A stretch of 64,000 bases of DNA, from NCBI GenBank assembly GCA_905233565.1, contig CAJOCL010000005.1, forward strand, positions 77,090 to 141,089, in the 5' to 3' direction. The stretch's first letter is position 1; each line of letters begins with the position of its first letter. A program made the translations under genes and the position numbers. The notes below the pieces were generated by a model. That model was not told the DNA's origin. It did no database searches and worked only from the letters and a program-made list of their open reading frames with translations. Of this stretch, positions 54,180-63,954 are shown in pieces. This stretch comes from an uncultured Synergistales bacterium (GTDB lineage Bacteria > Synergistota > Synergistia > Synergistales > Aminobacteriaceae).

Positions 54180-54208
54180 TTGACATAACAAACTTTTTAT
54201 GTTTTAAT
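54180..54208 (+). promoter_or_regulatory. Promoter of the Tp47-like surface protein gene
   Basis: TTGACA (54180-54185), 17 bp, TTTAAT (54203-54208). It predicts a leader of about 45 nt ending in AAGGAGATG. The gene is thus a single-gene transcript between two terminators. Confidence 0.8.
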
Positions 54209-54259
54209 CATCTAACAAATTAAATTTATATTATTAAAAATTAAGGAGATGTAATAGTA

Positions 54260-57200
54260 ATGAATAAAACAGGAAAATTATTATTCTTACTTGCTCTAAC
54301 AATCATGCTTTGTGCATCTTCAGGCCATGCAGAAGGTTATAAGTATGCAACAACAAACATGACATGGGCAGAATTTTACGCAGGTGAAACCGGCAAAGCA
54401 TCTGCGGATTTGCTGTCTGAAGGTCTTGACGCTATAAGCACGCCGACAACTCACGGTATATCACGCTTTCCGTTGCTTGACAGCGAGTCGGACGACACGG
54501 GTAGCAGGATTTACGGTCTCAAAGATGTTCAAGTCAGGATGTCTGAAGAAGTCTATAACATCCTTAGCAATGACAGCCGTTATACGTTTTCAGATGATGC
54601 AGAGTTTGACGAGTATAAAGACGTAAACTCTGACGGCTCATTCGGTGCTATGGTTACTGATGATTACTATGCTTATGACGCTGTTGTAACAATGGCTACG
54701 GGATCAAGTGCAAGGTGGGGGCATTACGTTATCAGCGTATCGAGTGCTGATATTGACATCGGAACAAGCAACGACAGAATCGCACGGAATTATCTGGGTG
54801 TTCTGCTTCAGACTTCCGACGATAAAATTTACGGAATGCGCCACGACAACAACATCTGGAGCAACACGGATATAGCCTTCACGCTTGATGAAAACTACAC
54901 CGAGCCTCACGGAGCAGGCACTCAGCGATTCTATGAATACACATCGGACATGAGCGGAAAGACAATAACAAAAATAACTTACATGTTAAAAGATCTTCCC
55001 GATGTTGTCATAGACGGCCTCAGTCTCTATGTAAAGCCGATAACAAGTGCGAGCGTTGCGCCCGAAAAAACTTACGCAGCCGGAAAAGATTTAGCAGTAA
55101 CCCTGATCTTCTCTGATGTTTCAGATGACGCTGATTATCAGTTCTCATCACTGACTTACGGCTCAGGACGAAACAGAATCCCCATAACTGACTGCACGTA
55201 TTCAGAAGATGCAAAAATCCTGACGATTAACGGAAATGTTATTCCGGGAACTTACACGGCAACATTCAGCAGCGAAAAATACGCCGATATTGCAGCAGTA
55301 ATAACAGTCGGAGACTATTACGCCGTTACCGATATGACTTGGGCAGAATTTTACGCAGGTGAAACGGGATCAACATCATCAGAACTCAAGACAGCAGGGC
55401 TTGACGCTGTAAGTTCTCCGACACCGAGAGTAGGCGCGAGATTTTCACAGTTAGTAAGCACCTCAAACGATATAGGCGGTCTTGACATAACGGGCGTTAA
55501 GGACGTTAAAGTCAAAATGTCTGCTGAAGTCTATAGCCTCCTGAGCAGTGATGAGCGTTTCACATTCAGCAGCGATGTCTTCAGCGAGTATAAAGAAGTA
55601 AGCTCTAACGGTTCATTCGGCGCAATGAGTTCTGACGTTCACGAACAGGAAGGCGCAGTTATAACCCTCTCAGCTCCCGGAACATGGGGTACTTACCTTC
55701 TCAATATCTCAAGCGTTGATATTACTCTCGGAAGCGGCGACACAAGATATTATTTAGGCGCAACAATAACGACATCTGACAATAAAGTCTACGGCCTCCG
55801 CCATAATTCAAATCTCTGGTTCAACGCCGGCGCAATTGCTTTCACGACTAACGGAAATTACAGAGAGCCTCACGGAGTATCACGCGATTATGCTTACACT
55901 GCAGATCTTGAGGGAAAAACGATAAAGCAGATAAGATACATTCTCAAAGATCTGCCCGATGAGATAATCAGCTGTGATATATTCCTGAAATATCAGACAG
56001 GCGCAAGCGTAACACCGGAATATGAATCAGGTTACCACGCAATAATGGCCGGTTATGATCTGCCGGTAAATTTAATATTCAGCGGTGTTTCTGACGATGT
56101 AACATATGAATTGGCCTCCGTATTTTACGGAACCGGGCGGAACCGTCAGAGAGTTTCAGGCTGTACAATGTCGGGCGATACGCTGATAATCAGCGGTGCA
56201 GTATCTGAAGGAGTTTATACGGCAACTTTCACGACAGATTTATATTCCGATATTTCAGCAGCTATTCAGGTTTACACGACAAACGCAACCGACAAAATCA
56301 TATCATCCGACAATAACCCGGCGGGCTTAACATTCCTTTTAACTCCTCAGGGCGTTTCAGATGCAACCGATGAAGTTCTCGAGGCGAATAATTTTGTGAA
56401 CGCTACGGATTGCACTGACATTTCGGAAAATTACACTTCAGTATTTACGGGCGGAGCAAACCAGATTGACGGCTCAGGATTCAGGTTAAGCGTTAAACTT
56501 AACAATGTACCTTCAGAAAAACGGGGGATTTTAGGCTTCAGCAAGAATTTTGAAATAACTCCTGCAAAAATCGGAACTAATGACTTCACTGCACTGGTCT
56601 CGAAAATCCTAGCACTTCCTGATGTCGCATACGGCTGGCGTGTTCCTACAGCTTCACAGTTGAGGGATATGGGGCTTATCGTCAATGCAATATACCCTGA
56701 CGGAGTGAGCCGCGATGTTACGAATTATATTTCAAGCGGATTATATGCAGGTGAAGGCAGCGTAACTTTTTCATTCGGAACGGTGCTTATTGACCGGGCT
56801 TTCACGGCTTCAGAAGAAGGCAAAGCCTACGCACTTTCAGACGAGGGCGAAGGCACCATGAGCGACGGAGCAAAAGATGACGTTATAACAGCTACATGGT
56901 ACGTCAGCAGACCTGGCGGAAGTTCCAGCGGAGGCGGCAATAATGAGGGCAGTGATGACGGCAATAACGGCAGCAGCAACAATAACAGCAACAATAACGA
57001 CAGCGGCGGCGGAAGCAGTACACCATCAACCGAAACTGGAACGGTACAAATCAGTACCCCGTCAATAAGCCTTACGGATTCAAAGAAAACTGAAATCAAA
57101 AATTCACTGAGTATGCTTTCAGACAGGATAAGCAGCACTACAGAAGTTGCTGAACTTCCTTCTTCAGCCGTAAAGGGGAATCAGAGCGTTACAAGTTCAG

Positions 57201-57595
57201 ATTCAAGTATCGTCTATCTTCCCATAATTGAAGTCAGTGAAGATAAAGTTTACGTTTTCGGCGTATCTCTTGACAAATTTGCGGTCTATTCGCCGATTTA
57301 CTGGCATTCAAATGCTCAGGTTACGTCTACGGGAGAATTTGTTGACGCTGCAGATGACGGCGAGGCAGTAATCTTCATGAATGACAGCGGCGTTGAAGTC
57401 AGCACCGTACCTGCCAACAAACATGTAAACGTTGCGGCATATCTGCAGGCAGGAAGAACGTATAATCCTGTAATCGTTACAGAAAATACGGACGAAAAAG
57501 GCGTTGGAACTTCAAGCAGCGGATGCAGTTCATTAATGGGAATCCTTCCGGCCATGCTTGCGGGAATGCTTCTTGTTTTCAAACGCATAAGATAA
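54260..57595 (+). CDS. Large surface protein with two tandem Tp47-like units and a Synergist-CTERM-like tail
   Basis: An 1111-residue exported protein. After a signal peptide (about 1-24) come two homologous 330-residue units (about 27-350 and 355-690), each opening with [NT]DMTWAEFYAGETG-type sequence and containing AMxxDx, LRH.N..W....IAFT and a closing TYTATF / VYTATF strand with Y(S/A)DI. This order resembles the A and C domains of Treponema Tp47, recalled as YATLSYADYWAGELG...; Tp47 is a penicillin-binding lipoprotein. A third domain (700-880), an Asn/Gly/Ser spacer (895-925), and a last domain lead to SSSGCSSL, a helix and KRIR. The likely role is at the cell surface; a beta-lactam link is inference only. 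ATG behind AAGGAGATG. Confidence 0.85.
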   Translation: MNKTGKLLFLLALTIMLCASSGHAEGYKYATTNMTWAEFYAGETGKASADLLSEGLDAISTPTTHGISRFPLLDSESDDTGSRIYGLKDVQVRMSEEVYNILSNDSRYTFSDDAEFDEYKDVNSDGSFGAMVTDDYYAYDAVVTMATGSSARWGHYVISVSSADIDIGTSNDRIARNYLGVLLQTSDDKIYGMRHDNNIWSNTDIAFTLDENYTEPHGAGTQRFYEYTSDMSGKTITKITYMLKDLPDVVIDGLSLYVKPITSASVAPEKTYAAGKDLAVTLIFSDVSDDADYQFSSLTYGSGRNRIPITDCTYSEDAKILTINGNVIPGTYTATFSSEKYADIAAVITVGDYYAVTDMTWAEFYAGETGSTSSELKTAGLDAVSSPTPRVGARFSQLVSTSNDIGGLDITGVKDVKVKMSAEVYSLLSSDERFTFSSDVFSEYKEVSSNGSFGAMSSDVHEQEGAVITLSAPGTWGTYLLNISSVDITLGSGDTRYYLGATITTSDNKVYGLRHNSNLWFNAGAIAFTTNGNYREPHGVSRDYAYTADLEGKTIKQIRYILKDLPDEIISCDIFLKYQTGASVTPEYESGYHAIMAGYDLPVNLIFSGVSDDVTYELASVFYGTGRNRQRVSGCTMSGDTLIISGAVSEGVYTATFTTDLYSDISAAIQVYTTNATDKIISSDNNPAGLTFLLTPQGVSDATDEVLEANNFVNATDCTDISENYTSVFTGGANQIDGSGFRLSVKLNNVPSEKRGILGFSKNFEITPAKIGTNDFTALVSKILALPDVAYGWRVPTASQLRDMGLIVNAIYPDGVSRDVTNYISSGLYAGEGSVTFSFGTVLIDRAFTASEEGKAYALSDEGEGTMSDGAKDDVITATWYVSRPGGSSSGGGNNEGSDDGNNGSSNNNSNNNDSGGGSSTPSTETGTVQISTPSISLTDSKKTEIKNSLSMLSDRISSTTEVAELPSSAVKGNQSVTSSDSSIVYLPIIEVSEDKVYVFGVSLDKFAVYSPIYWHSNAQVTSTGEFVDAADDGEAVIFMNDSGVEVSTVPANKHVNVAAYLQAGRTYNPVIVTENTDEKGVGTSSSGCSSLMGILPAMLAGMLLVFKRIR

Positions 57596-57621
57596 TTCAA
57601 AAATACACGCACAGAACTGAA

Positions 57622-57651
57622 AAAGCTCCCTTTTAAGGAGGGGGCTTTTTT
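57622..57651 (+). terminator. Intrinsic terminator after the Tp47-like gene
   Basis: AAAGCTCCC (57622-57630) pairs with GGGGGCTTT (57640-57648) with one G-U, followed by TTTTTTA-type U-tract overlapping the stem end. Confidence 0.85.
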
Positions 57652-57662
57652 ATGGTTAAAAT

Positions 57663-57671
57663 TGCTATAAT
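57663..57671 (+). promoter_or_regulatory. Extended -10 promoter of the K+/H+ antiporter operon
   Basis: TGCTATAAT is a TG-N-TATAAT extended -10 element 49 bp before the ATG at 57720. No -35 is needed for this class and none is clear. Confidence 0.6.
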
Positions 57672-57719
57672 AGCCTAAAATTTATCTTGACTCTTTTTGA
57701 AAGGAAATGATAATAAAAT

Positions 57720-59246
57720 ATGCTGCAAACTGTAAACCCCTTTTTAGTAACAGGACTTCTTTTTTTCATGAGCCTTGTTGCAGGATCATTATCGGAAAAA
57801 ATCAAAGTCCCTGCTTTAATTCTATTCTTAGGTATAGGAATGCTGGCAGGTGTTGACGGGCCGGGTGGACTCAGTTTTGATGACGCAAACGCCGCAAATC
57901 AGGTCGGTACTTTCGCGCTTGCATTCATACTTTTTTCGGGCGGATTTCAGACTAAATGGAGCGACATAAAACCCATAATAACACAGGGTGTCGTACTCTC
58001 AACTTTAGGCGTTTTCTTAACTGCCGTTGTCATGGCCGTACCGATCGCCATGCTTCCGCAATTCACGTATAAAGACGCGTTTTTGTTAGGGGCGATAATC
58101 TCATCGACTGACGCTGCTGCGGTCTTCTCGATACTGAGAACGCAGAAAATCGGCCTCAAAGGTTCGCTGAAACCGCTGCTTGAATTTGAATCAGGAAGCA
58201 ACGACCCTATGGCGGTCTTCCTGACCATAACGGCTATAACATGGCTTACAACTCCCGATGTCCCTGTTGATGAACTTGCAATAAAATTCGTTGTCCAAAT
58301 GGCTGCCGGCGGTGTTATGGGTCTGGTAATGGGGCGTTTTTCATGCTGGGCAATTCAGAGGCTGCATGTTGCTAATGAGGCGTTGTATCCCGTCTGGGGA
58401 ATTTCAATAGTAATGGCAACTTTCGGAATAACTGAAACTGTTCAGGGTAACGGATACTTAGCCGTCTATATCTGCGGAATCGTAATGGGCGGAGGAGATT
58501 TTCTATATAAATACAGCCTTCAAAGATTTCACGAAGGTTTCGCGTGGCTGATGCAGATTATCATGTTCCTTGTTCTCGGACTGCTTGTAAATCCGCGTGA
58601 AGTCGTCAACGTTCCTGTTATGAGCGTAGGATTTTTAATATCATTCTGTCTTATGTTCATTGCCCGCCCCGTAGCAGTATTCGCATGTACGATCTTCAGC
58701 CGCTTTAACTGGCGCGAAAAATTATTCATTTCTTGGACGGGTTTAAGGGGAGCAGTGCCGATTATACTTGCGACTTACCCTTTAACCGAAGGACATCCGC
58801 AGGCTAAATACATGTTCAACGTAATATTTTTCGTTGTCCTTACATCAGTTATGTTACAGGGTAAAACTTTGGCACAGGCTGCAAAACTGCTCAGGCTTGA
58901 CGATTTTGTACGCGAGGCAAAGACATGGACTCTTAATTTTGACATAACGCCGACTTCCGGAACTGATATAACCCTTGAAGTTGACCTCCCTAAAAATGCT
59001 GCTGTAATCGGGCATTCAGTAAAAGATCTGAGATTCCCTGACGGCGTTACGATCCTGCTGATTAACAGGGGCGAAAAATACCTGATTCCTAAGGGCGGTA
59101 CTGTACTTGAGGAAAATGACACGTTATTATTATTCGGTGACAGGGCTAAACTTCCCGATGTTGAAAAGAATTTAGCTGCACTCAAAGAAAAAGACACGAA
59201 AGAAAAGAAAGAAAAGAAAGATAAAAAAGAAGAGAAGGGGGAATAA
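57720..59246 (+). CDS. nhaP2: CPA1-type potassium/proton antiporter with C-terminal RCK domain
   Basis: A 508-residue protein with about twelve membrane helices and the NhaP2/CvrA layout: FFMSLVAGSLSEKIKVPALI, LILFLGIGMLAG, ISSTDAAAVFSILR with the Asp of the ion site, LEFESGSNDPMAVFLT and WTGLRGAVPIILATYPL. Residues 415-490 form a TrkA-C (RCK_C) domain (LPKNAAVIGHSVKDLRFP), which binds nucleotides or c-di-AMP in relatives. The very end is a Lys/Glu-rich tail (KEKKEKKDKKEEKGE). It likely exports K+ for H+ under osmotic or pH stress. ATG behind GAAAGGAAAT; L,D-transpeptidase follows after 5 bp. Confidence 0.9.
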   Translation: MLQTVNPFLVTGLLFFMSLVAGSLSEKIKVPALILFLGIGMLAGVDGPGGLSFDDANAANQVGTFALAFILFSGGFQTKWSDIKPIITQGVVLSTLGVFLTAVVMAVPIAMLPQFTYKDAFLLGAIISSTDAAAVFSILRTQKIGLKGSLKPLLEFESGSNDPMAVFLTITAITWLTTPDVPVDELAIKFVVQMAAGGVMGLVMGRFSCWAIQRLHVANEALYPVWGISIVMATFGITETVQGNGYLAVYICGIVMGGGDFLYKYSLQRFHEGFAWLMQIIMFLVLGLLVNPREVVNVPVMSVGFLISFCLMFIARPVAVFACTIFSRFNWREKLFISWTGLRGAVPIILATYPLTEGHPQAKYMFNVIFFVVLTSVMLQGKTLAQAAKLLRLDDFVREAKTWTLNFDITPTSGTDITLEVDLPKNAAVIGHSVKDLRFPDGVTILLINRGEKYLIPKGGTVLEENDTLLLFGDRAKLPDVEKNLAALKEKDTKEKKEKKDKKEEKGE

Positions 59247-59251
59247 TTTTC

Positions 59252-60136
59252 ATGACACTTGAAAACGTTAAAGCATTTGTTAAAGATCTGTTCACGCTGC
59301 GTACAGTATGGTTAGACAAGGGCGGCGGAAGATGGGCGGTTAAAAGGCGGATACACCCTTTATTGCGTTATTCTTTGTGGGTAATTGCCGTTATTGTTTC
59401 GGCAGGTGTATATTCAAGCCTCAATAATCCGTCAAATTTACAGGCTGCACAGGTTACGCCCGTATCTGAAGTTAAAGTTTCAAGGCTTCCTGAACCTGAA
59501 ATCCCTGCGGTGTTCGTGTCTTCAGAGCCTTATGAACCTTCAGGGTCTTCAAGGCCGATGATTATACAGCTTACTACACAGGCAAACCGCAGCAGCATTG
59601 TATTTCCGACAGATGTAAACCCTGAGACTGACAGGATAATTTCACGCCCTGAGAATCTCAGGCCGGCAACGCCCCCTGCACCTTCAATAAATTCCGAAAC
59701 TTTGCTCCCTGATCCTTCTGATGACGGGAAATACAGCATTCAAATAAGCAAATCAACATTTACACTTACGCTTTACAGGGGAAAAACGCCGGTTAAAGAA
59801 TATTCAATCGCTGTCGGAAAAAATCCGGGAGATAAGCAGAGGAAAGGCGATAACAGAACGCCCGTAGGAAATTTCAAGATAGTATCAATTGAAAACGCCT
59901 CGAAATGGTCGCATGATTTCAGGGACGGAAAGGGAAAAATAAAAGGAGCTTACGGCCCGTGGTTTTTCAGGCTTGACGCTAAAGGCTGGAAGGGTATAGG
60001 CATACACGGGACTCATGATCCTGATTCTCGCGGGACTAACGCAACCGAAGGCTGTATACGTCTCAGCAATGAAGATATAGCCGAGTTAAGGCAGTATGCT
60101 TACAAGAACATGCCCGTAACGATAAGCGAAAATTAA
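59252..60136 (+). CDS. Membrane-anchored L,D-transpeptidase (YkuD family)
   Basis: A 294-residue protein with a cytoplasmic N terminus (about 45 residues), one membrane span (LLRYSLWVIAVIVSAGVYSS) and a Pro-rich periplasmic stalk. The YkuD domain runs from about residue 160 (YSIQISKSTFTLTLYRGK) to the end. Its active site is GIHGTHDPDSRGTNATEGCIRLSN; the nucleophile Cys and the HGT are kept, while the usual SHGCxR is TEGCIR. It would form 3-3 cross-links or anchor proteins to peptidoglycan; family members differ and the exact role is open. The ATG starts 5 bp after the antiporter stop and has AGAAGGGGGAA upstream. Confidence 0.92.
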   Translation: MTLENVKAFVKDLFTLRTVWLDKGGGRWAVKRRIHPLLRYSLWVIAVIVSAGVYSSLNNPSNLQAAQVTPVSEVKVSRLPEPEIPAVFVSSEPYEPSGSSRPMIIQLTTQANRSSIVFPTDVNPETDRIISRPENLRPATPPAPSINSETLLPDPSDDGKYSIQISKSTFTLTLYRGKTPVKEYSIAVGKNPGDKQRKGDNRTPVGNFKIVSIENASKWSHDFRDGKGKIKGAYGPWFFRLDAKGWKGIGIHGTHDPDSRGTNATEGCIRLSNEDIAELRQYAYKNMPVTISEN

Positions 60137-60154
60137 GGAGGATTTTTAATATAA

Positions 60155-61252
60155 ATGCTGAAATGCGGAATAATCGGACTTCCATTATCGGGAAAATCTA
60201 CGGTCTTCAACGTAATAACACGTGCAGGAGCTGAAGTTAAGCCCTACGCTTCAGGAAAAACAGAACCTAACAGGGCATTGGTAAACGTTCCTGATGAGAG
60301 ATTTGATAAACTCGTTGAAATTTTCAAGCCTAAAAGTGAAAAGCCTGCAGATGTTGAATTTGTCGACCTTGCAGGATTATCAAGAGATGCAGGGAAGGGC
60401 GCAGGCTTGGGAAATTCATTCCTTTCGTTCGTATCTGAAAGTGAGGCATTGCTTCATGTTGTCAGGGTTTTCAAGAATGAGGCAGTCCCGCACCCTGAAA
60501 ATAGTATTGACCCGTTAAGGGATTTTCACATTGTCGAGGCTGAATTAATATACCGTGATTTAGGCGTAATAACTAACAGGTTATCGCGCCTTGAGGAAAA
60601 GAAAGCTAAAAAGAAATTAACACCTCAGGAAATTTCAGAATATGAGCTGATTAAAGAGCTTGAAGCACATATGCTTGATGAAAAGCCGCTGCGTGAATTT
60701 CCGCTTACTGACGAACAGAAGCGCACTTTATCGGGCTATGCGTTTTTGACGCTCAAGCCTGAACTTGTAGTTTTGAATCTCGATGATACACAGACGGGTG
60801 AAGTTCCCGAACTTTCAGGCTTAATTTCAGAACTTGAGGCAAAAGGCATAAAATCAGTCAGGGTTTACGGTGCAACTGAAATGGAACTTGAACAGCTTGA
60901 CCCCGAAGACAGAATCGAGTTCATGAAAGACTTAGCGATTACTGAGCCGGGACGCGACAGGCTTATTCACGAGGCTTATAAACTGCTCGGGCTGATTTCG
61001 TTTTTCACGTCAGGTAGCGATGAAGTCAGGGCTTGGACCTTGCGCGAAGGTTCAAACGCCGTTGATGCTGCAGGAACGATTCACAGTGATTTAGCGAGAG
61101 GTTTTATAAGGGCTCAGGTTGTTGCTTATGATGATTTTATTGCAAACAATGCCTCAATATCTCAATGCAGGGACAAAGGAGTTTTGAGGCTTGAAGGCAA
61201 GGAATATATCGTCAAGGACGGCGATATGATAGAAATCAGATTTAATGTTTAA
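60155..61252 (+). CDS. ychF: Redox-regulated ATPase YchF (OLA1-like)
   Basis: A 365-residue Obg-related P-loop ATPase. The P loop is GLPLSGKSTVFNVIT (usually GLPNVGKSTLFN), G3 is VDLAGLSRDAGKGAGLGN, and the C terminus has the TGS domain with FTSGSDEVRAWTLREG and the closing HSDLARGFIRAQVVAYDDF. NxxE-type specificity is represented by VLNLDD. YchF binds ribosomes and responds to oxidative stress. The P-loop substitutions (N to L and V to S) are unusual for the family. It starts 18 bp after the L,D-transpeptidase stop behind AAGGAGGA. Followed by a terminator. Confidence 0.93.
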   Translation: MLKCGIIGLPLSGKSTVFNVITRAGAEVKPYASGKTEPNRALVNVPDERFDKLVEIFKPKSEKPADVEFVDLAGLSRDAGKGAGLGNSFLSFVSESEALLHVVRVFKNEAVPHPENSIDPLRDFHIVEAELIYRDLGVITNRLSRLEEKKAKKKLTPQEISEYELIKELEAHMLDEKPLREFPLTDEQKRTLSGYAFLTLKPELVVLNLDDTQTGEVPELSGLISELEAKGIKSVRVYGATEMELEQLDPEDRIEFMKDLAITEPGRDRLIHEAYKLLGLISFFTSGSDEVRAWTLREGSNAVDAAGTIHSDLARGFIRAQVVAYDDFIANNASISQCRDKGVLRLEGKEYIVKDGDMIEIRFNV

Positions 61253-61261
61253 TAAAAAAAG

Positions 61262-61303
61262 CCCCCGTTTAATTTCAATTTCAATCGGGGGTTAATTTTT
61301 TTT
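61262..61303. terminator. Bidirectional intrinsic terminator between ychF and the small lipoprotein gene
   Basis: CCCCCG (61262-61267) pairs with CGGGGG (61286-61291). A run of ten T follows on the plus strand and seven A precede on the other side, so it can serve both convergent genes. Confidence 0.92.
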
Positions 61304-61306
61304 TTG

Positions 61307-61717
61307 CTATTTCATTTCCAGTGAGGATAAAATTTCCCCCAGTGTCTCAGCGTTATTAATAAATCCAGTGCCTATAATGAGCATGAAAAAATCATCATCA
61401 CCCGTAATTGATGCCTGACTTACGCCGTTGTTAAATTCAAAAGTGTAATTCCCTTCGTCATCACTTTCAGGCTTTGTTCCGTTAAATTCTTTTGAAAATG
61501 ACAGTGCAAGATCGTTTATCGTCCGTCCTTCAGGATTACCAGTAGTTATTGAGAGTGAGCCGGTTTTGTCGTCAGCAGCAACAGTAACAACATTCCCTTC
61601 TTCTTTGGCCGTCCAGCCGTCAGGAACATCAAGCGAAAAATACCTGAAGTCATGAATATCAGCGTATGAGCATGACGAAATCAGCAAAAATATCACAAAT
61701 AAAAATAAACGCTTCAT
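61307..61717 (-). CDS. Small exported (lipo)protein, PsbP/DcrB-like fold possible
   Basis: A 136-residue protein with a signal peptide and a plausible lipobox (ISSC at residues 13-16), or signal peptidase I cleavage after SYA. The mature part resembles the DcrB/PsbP-like pattern: [19 protein letters not shown], then [20 protein letters not shown], and strand-rich acidic sequence. It shares an ATGA overlap with copA and follows it on the same strand, so it may be expressed with the copper exporter. No metal motif (Met or His rich) is seen. Function unknown. Confidence 0.8.
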   Translation of the reverse strand: MKRLFLFVIFLLISSCSYADIHDFRYFSLDVPDGWTAKEEGNVVTVAADDKTGSLSITTGNPEGRTINDLALSFSKEFNGTKPESDDEGNYTFEFNNGVSQASITGDDDFFMLIIGTGFINNAETLGEILSSLEMK

Positions 61718-63954
61718 TTCTTGCCTCCGTAAATGTTGAATAAATTCAGCCTCAAAGCGTTAGTTACGACACAGAAACTTGAAAGGCTCATCGCAGCAGC
61801 CCCGAACATCGGATCAAGTTTCCAGCCCCATAAGCCTGCAGCTAATGGAATCCCGATAACGTTATAGATAAATGCCCAGAAAAGATTTTCATGAATGTTG
61901 CGCAGTGCGGAGCGGCTCAATCTTACGGCAGCGGGAACATCTTTAAGCGTACTTTTCATTAAAACAACGTCAGCGGCATCAATCGCCGTGTCAGTCCCTG
62001 CACCTATGGCGATTCCAATATCGGCACGGGTCAGGGCAGGAGCGTCATTTATACCGTCACCGACCATTGCAACTTTTCCGCTCTTCTGAAGTTCACGGAT
62101 AACGCTTTCTTTCCCGTCAGGCAAAACACCTGCTATTACGTCATCAACACCGGCCTGTTCTCCGATTGATTTTGCCGTTCTTTCATTGTCGCCCGTCAGC
62201 ATTACTACTTTTATTCCCATAGACTGAAGCTCTTTAACGGCCTCTTTGCTGTCAGGCTTTATGACATCGGCAACTGCTATAATTCCCATTAATTCATCAT
62301 CTCTGACGAACATTAACGGCGTTTTACCGTTCTGTGCAAGATTGTCGGCGTTACGCATGAATTTTTCGCTTACTGAATATTTTTCGGAAATAAATTTTAC
62401 GCTTCCGCCCGTTATGATACTTCCGTCATTGAAATTTGCCGTTAATCCGTTTCCGGGCAGTGCCGTGAAATTCTCGACATCTCTTGCTTTTATTCCTTTT
62501 TCCTTTGCGTAGTCAACTACTGCGCGCGCTAAAGGATGCTCGCTCTTAGCTTCAAGAGAATAAGCAAGTTTCACTAACTCTTCCTCAAGGCAGTCTCCGG
62601 CCGTCAGAATGTCCGTAACTTTAGGTTCACCGCTCGTTATTGTTCCCGTCTTGTCGAGTGCAGCAATATTGATTTTCCCGGTCTGCTCAAGCGATGCGGC
62701 TGTCTTGAATAATATTCCGTTCTTTGCGCCCATTCCGCTTGCTACCATGACCGCAACGGGCGTAGCAAGTCCCAGAGCGCAGGGGCAGCTTATGACGAGT
62801 ACAGCGATTCCATAAGACAAGGCATCGCCGAAAGTTTTCCCGGCAATTAACCAGCCTGCAACAACGATAACGGCAACGAATATAACTGACGGGACGAAAA
62901 TCCCGCAGACTTTATCGGCAATTTTTGAGACGGGAGCTTTTGTTGCTGCTGCATCGCTTACCATTTTTATAATCTGCGACAACGTTGTATCCTGTCCGAC
63001 CCTCGCAGCCTCGCACTTTATGAAACCTGACTGATTGAGGGTTGCTGCTGAAACGAAATCGCCCTTTGCCTTGTCAACAGGAATGCTTTCACCCGTCAAT
63101 GCCGATTCATTAACCGCGCTTGTTCCTTCGATGATGATTCCGTCAACGGGGATATTCTCGCCCGGCCTGACAACAAAAATAGTCCCCTTCATGACCTGCT
63201 CAACCGGGACTGTAATTTCCTGATTGTTCCGTATTATCGTTGCAGTTTTAGGGGCTAATTTCATGAGGCTCTTTAACGCGTCAGTAGTACGGCCTTTTGA
63301 TTTCGCCTCAAGCATTTTGCCGACAGTTATTAACGTTAAAATCATTCCTGCACTCTCAAAATAAAAATCTGACGTTGAAAATGATCCCGCATTTCCCCCC
63401 GTCATCATGAATAATACATAAACGCTCCAGATAAACGATGCAAACGAACCCATAGCGACAAGAGTATCCATGTTGGGCGCGAAATGAATTAGCGATGAGA
63501 ATCCTGAAACAAAGAATTTCTGGTTAATTACCATTATTATTGCCGCTAATAATAACTGTGCCAGCCCCTGAGCGATATTATTATTAACAAAAAATGAGGG
63601 CAAGGGCAGATTCAGCATATGACCCATTGAAAAATACATCAGCGCAATCAAGAATATTACTGACGCGATTAAACGGCGTTTTAATATCGGCGTTTCATGG
63701 TCTTTCAGTGCGTCTTCCTCCTGAGAATGTGAAATTTTTGCAGGCTGTTCAGGAATTTTCAGGGAAGCCCCGTAACCTGCCTTTTCAACTGCTGCAATAA
63801 TATCTGATGATTTTGCCGTACCTTCAACATTCATTGAATTAGTTAGAAGGCTGACGGCACATGACGTTACGCCCGGCAATTTTTTGACTACGCGTTCAAC
63901 CCTTGCCGAACATGCCGCGCAGCTCATTCCCGTAATGTTATATTGTTCTGACAT
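61714..63954 (-). CDS. copA: Copper-translocating P1B-type ATPase
   Basis: A 746-residue P-type ATPase. One HMA domain (residues 1-70) has [15 protein letters not shown] with Cys12 and Cys15. Eight membrane helices follow, with the ion-binding Cys390-Pro-Cys392, the phosphorylated Asp434 in LDKTGT, the HP motif in [10 protein letters not shown] and [13 protein letters not shown] plus conserved Tyr, Asn and Met-Ser residues in later helices fit Cu+ (or Ag+). It pumps Cu+ out of the cytoplasm. ATG 63954 has AGAAGGCC upstream. A possible TATAAT-like sequence at 63988-63995 may drive it. No CopY- or CueR-type regulator is in view. Confidence 0.93.
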   Translation of the reverse strand: MSEQYNITGMSCAACSARVERVVKKLPGVTSCAVSLLTNSMNVEGTAKSSDIIAAVEKAGYGASLKIPEQPAKISHSQEEDALKDHETPILKRRLIASVIFLIALMYFSMGHMLNLPLPSFFVNNNIAQGLAQLLLAAIIMVINQKFFVSGFSSLIHFAPNMDTLVAMGSFASFIWSVYVLFMMTGGNAGSFSTSDFYFESAGMILTLITVGKMLEAKSKGRTTDALKSLMKLAPKTATIIRNNQEITVPVEQVMKGTIFVVRPGENIPVDGIIIEGTSAVNESALTGESIPVDKAKGDFVSAATLNQSGFIKCEAARVGQDTTLSQIIKMVSDAAATKAPVSKIADKVCGIFVPSVIFVAVIVVAGWLIAGKTFGDALSYGIAVLVISCPCALGLATPVAVMVASGMGAKNGILFKTAASLEQTGKINIAALDKTGTITSGEPKVTDILTAGDCLEEELVKLAYSLEAKSEHPLARAVVDYAKEKGIKARDVENFTALPGNGLTANFNDGSIITGGSVKFISEKYSVSEKFMRNADNLAQNGKTPLMFVRDDELMGIIAVADVIKPDSKEAVKELQSMGIKVVMLTGDNERTAKSIGEQAGVDDVIAGVLPDGKESVIRELQKSGKVAMVGDGINDAPALTRADIGIAIGAGTDTAIDAADVVLMKSTLKDVPAAVRLSRSALRNIHENLFWAFIYNVIGIPLAAGLWGWKLDPMFGAAAMSLSSFCVVTNALRLNLFNIYGGKK

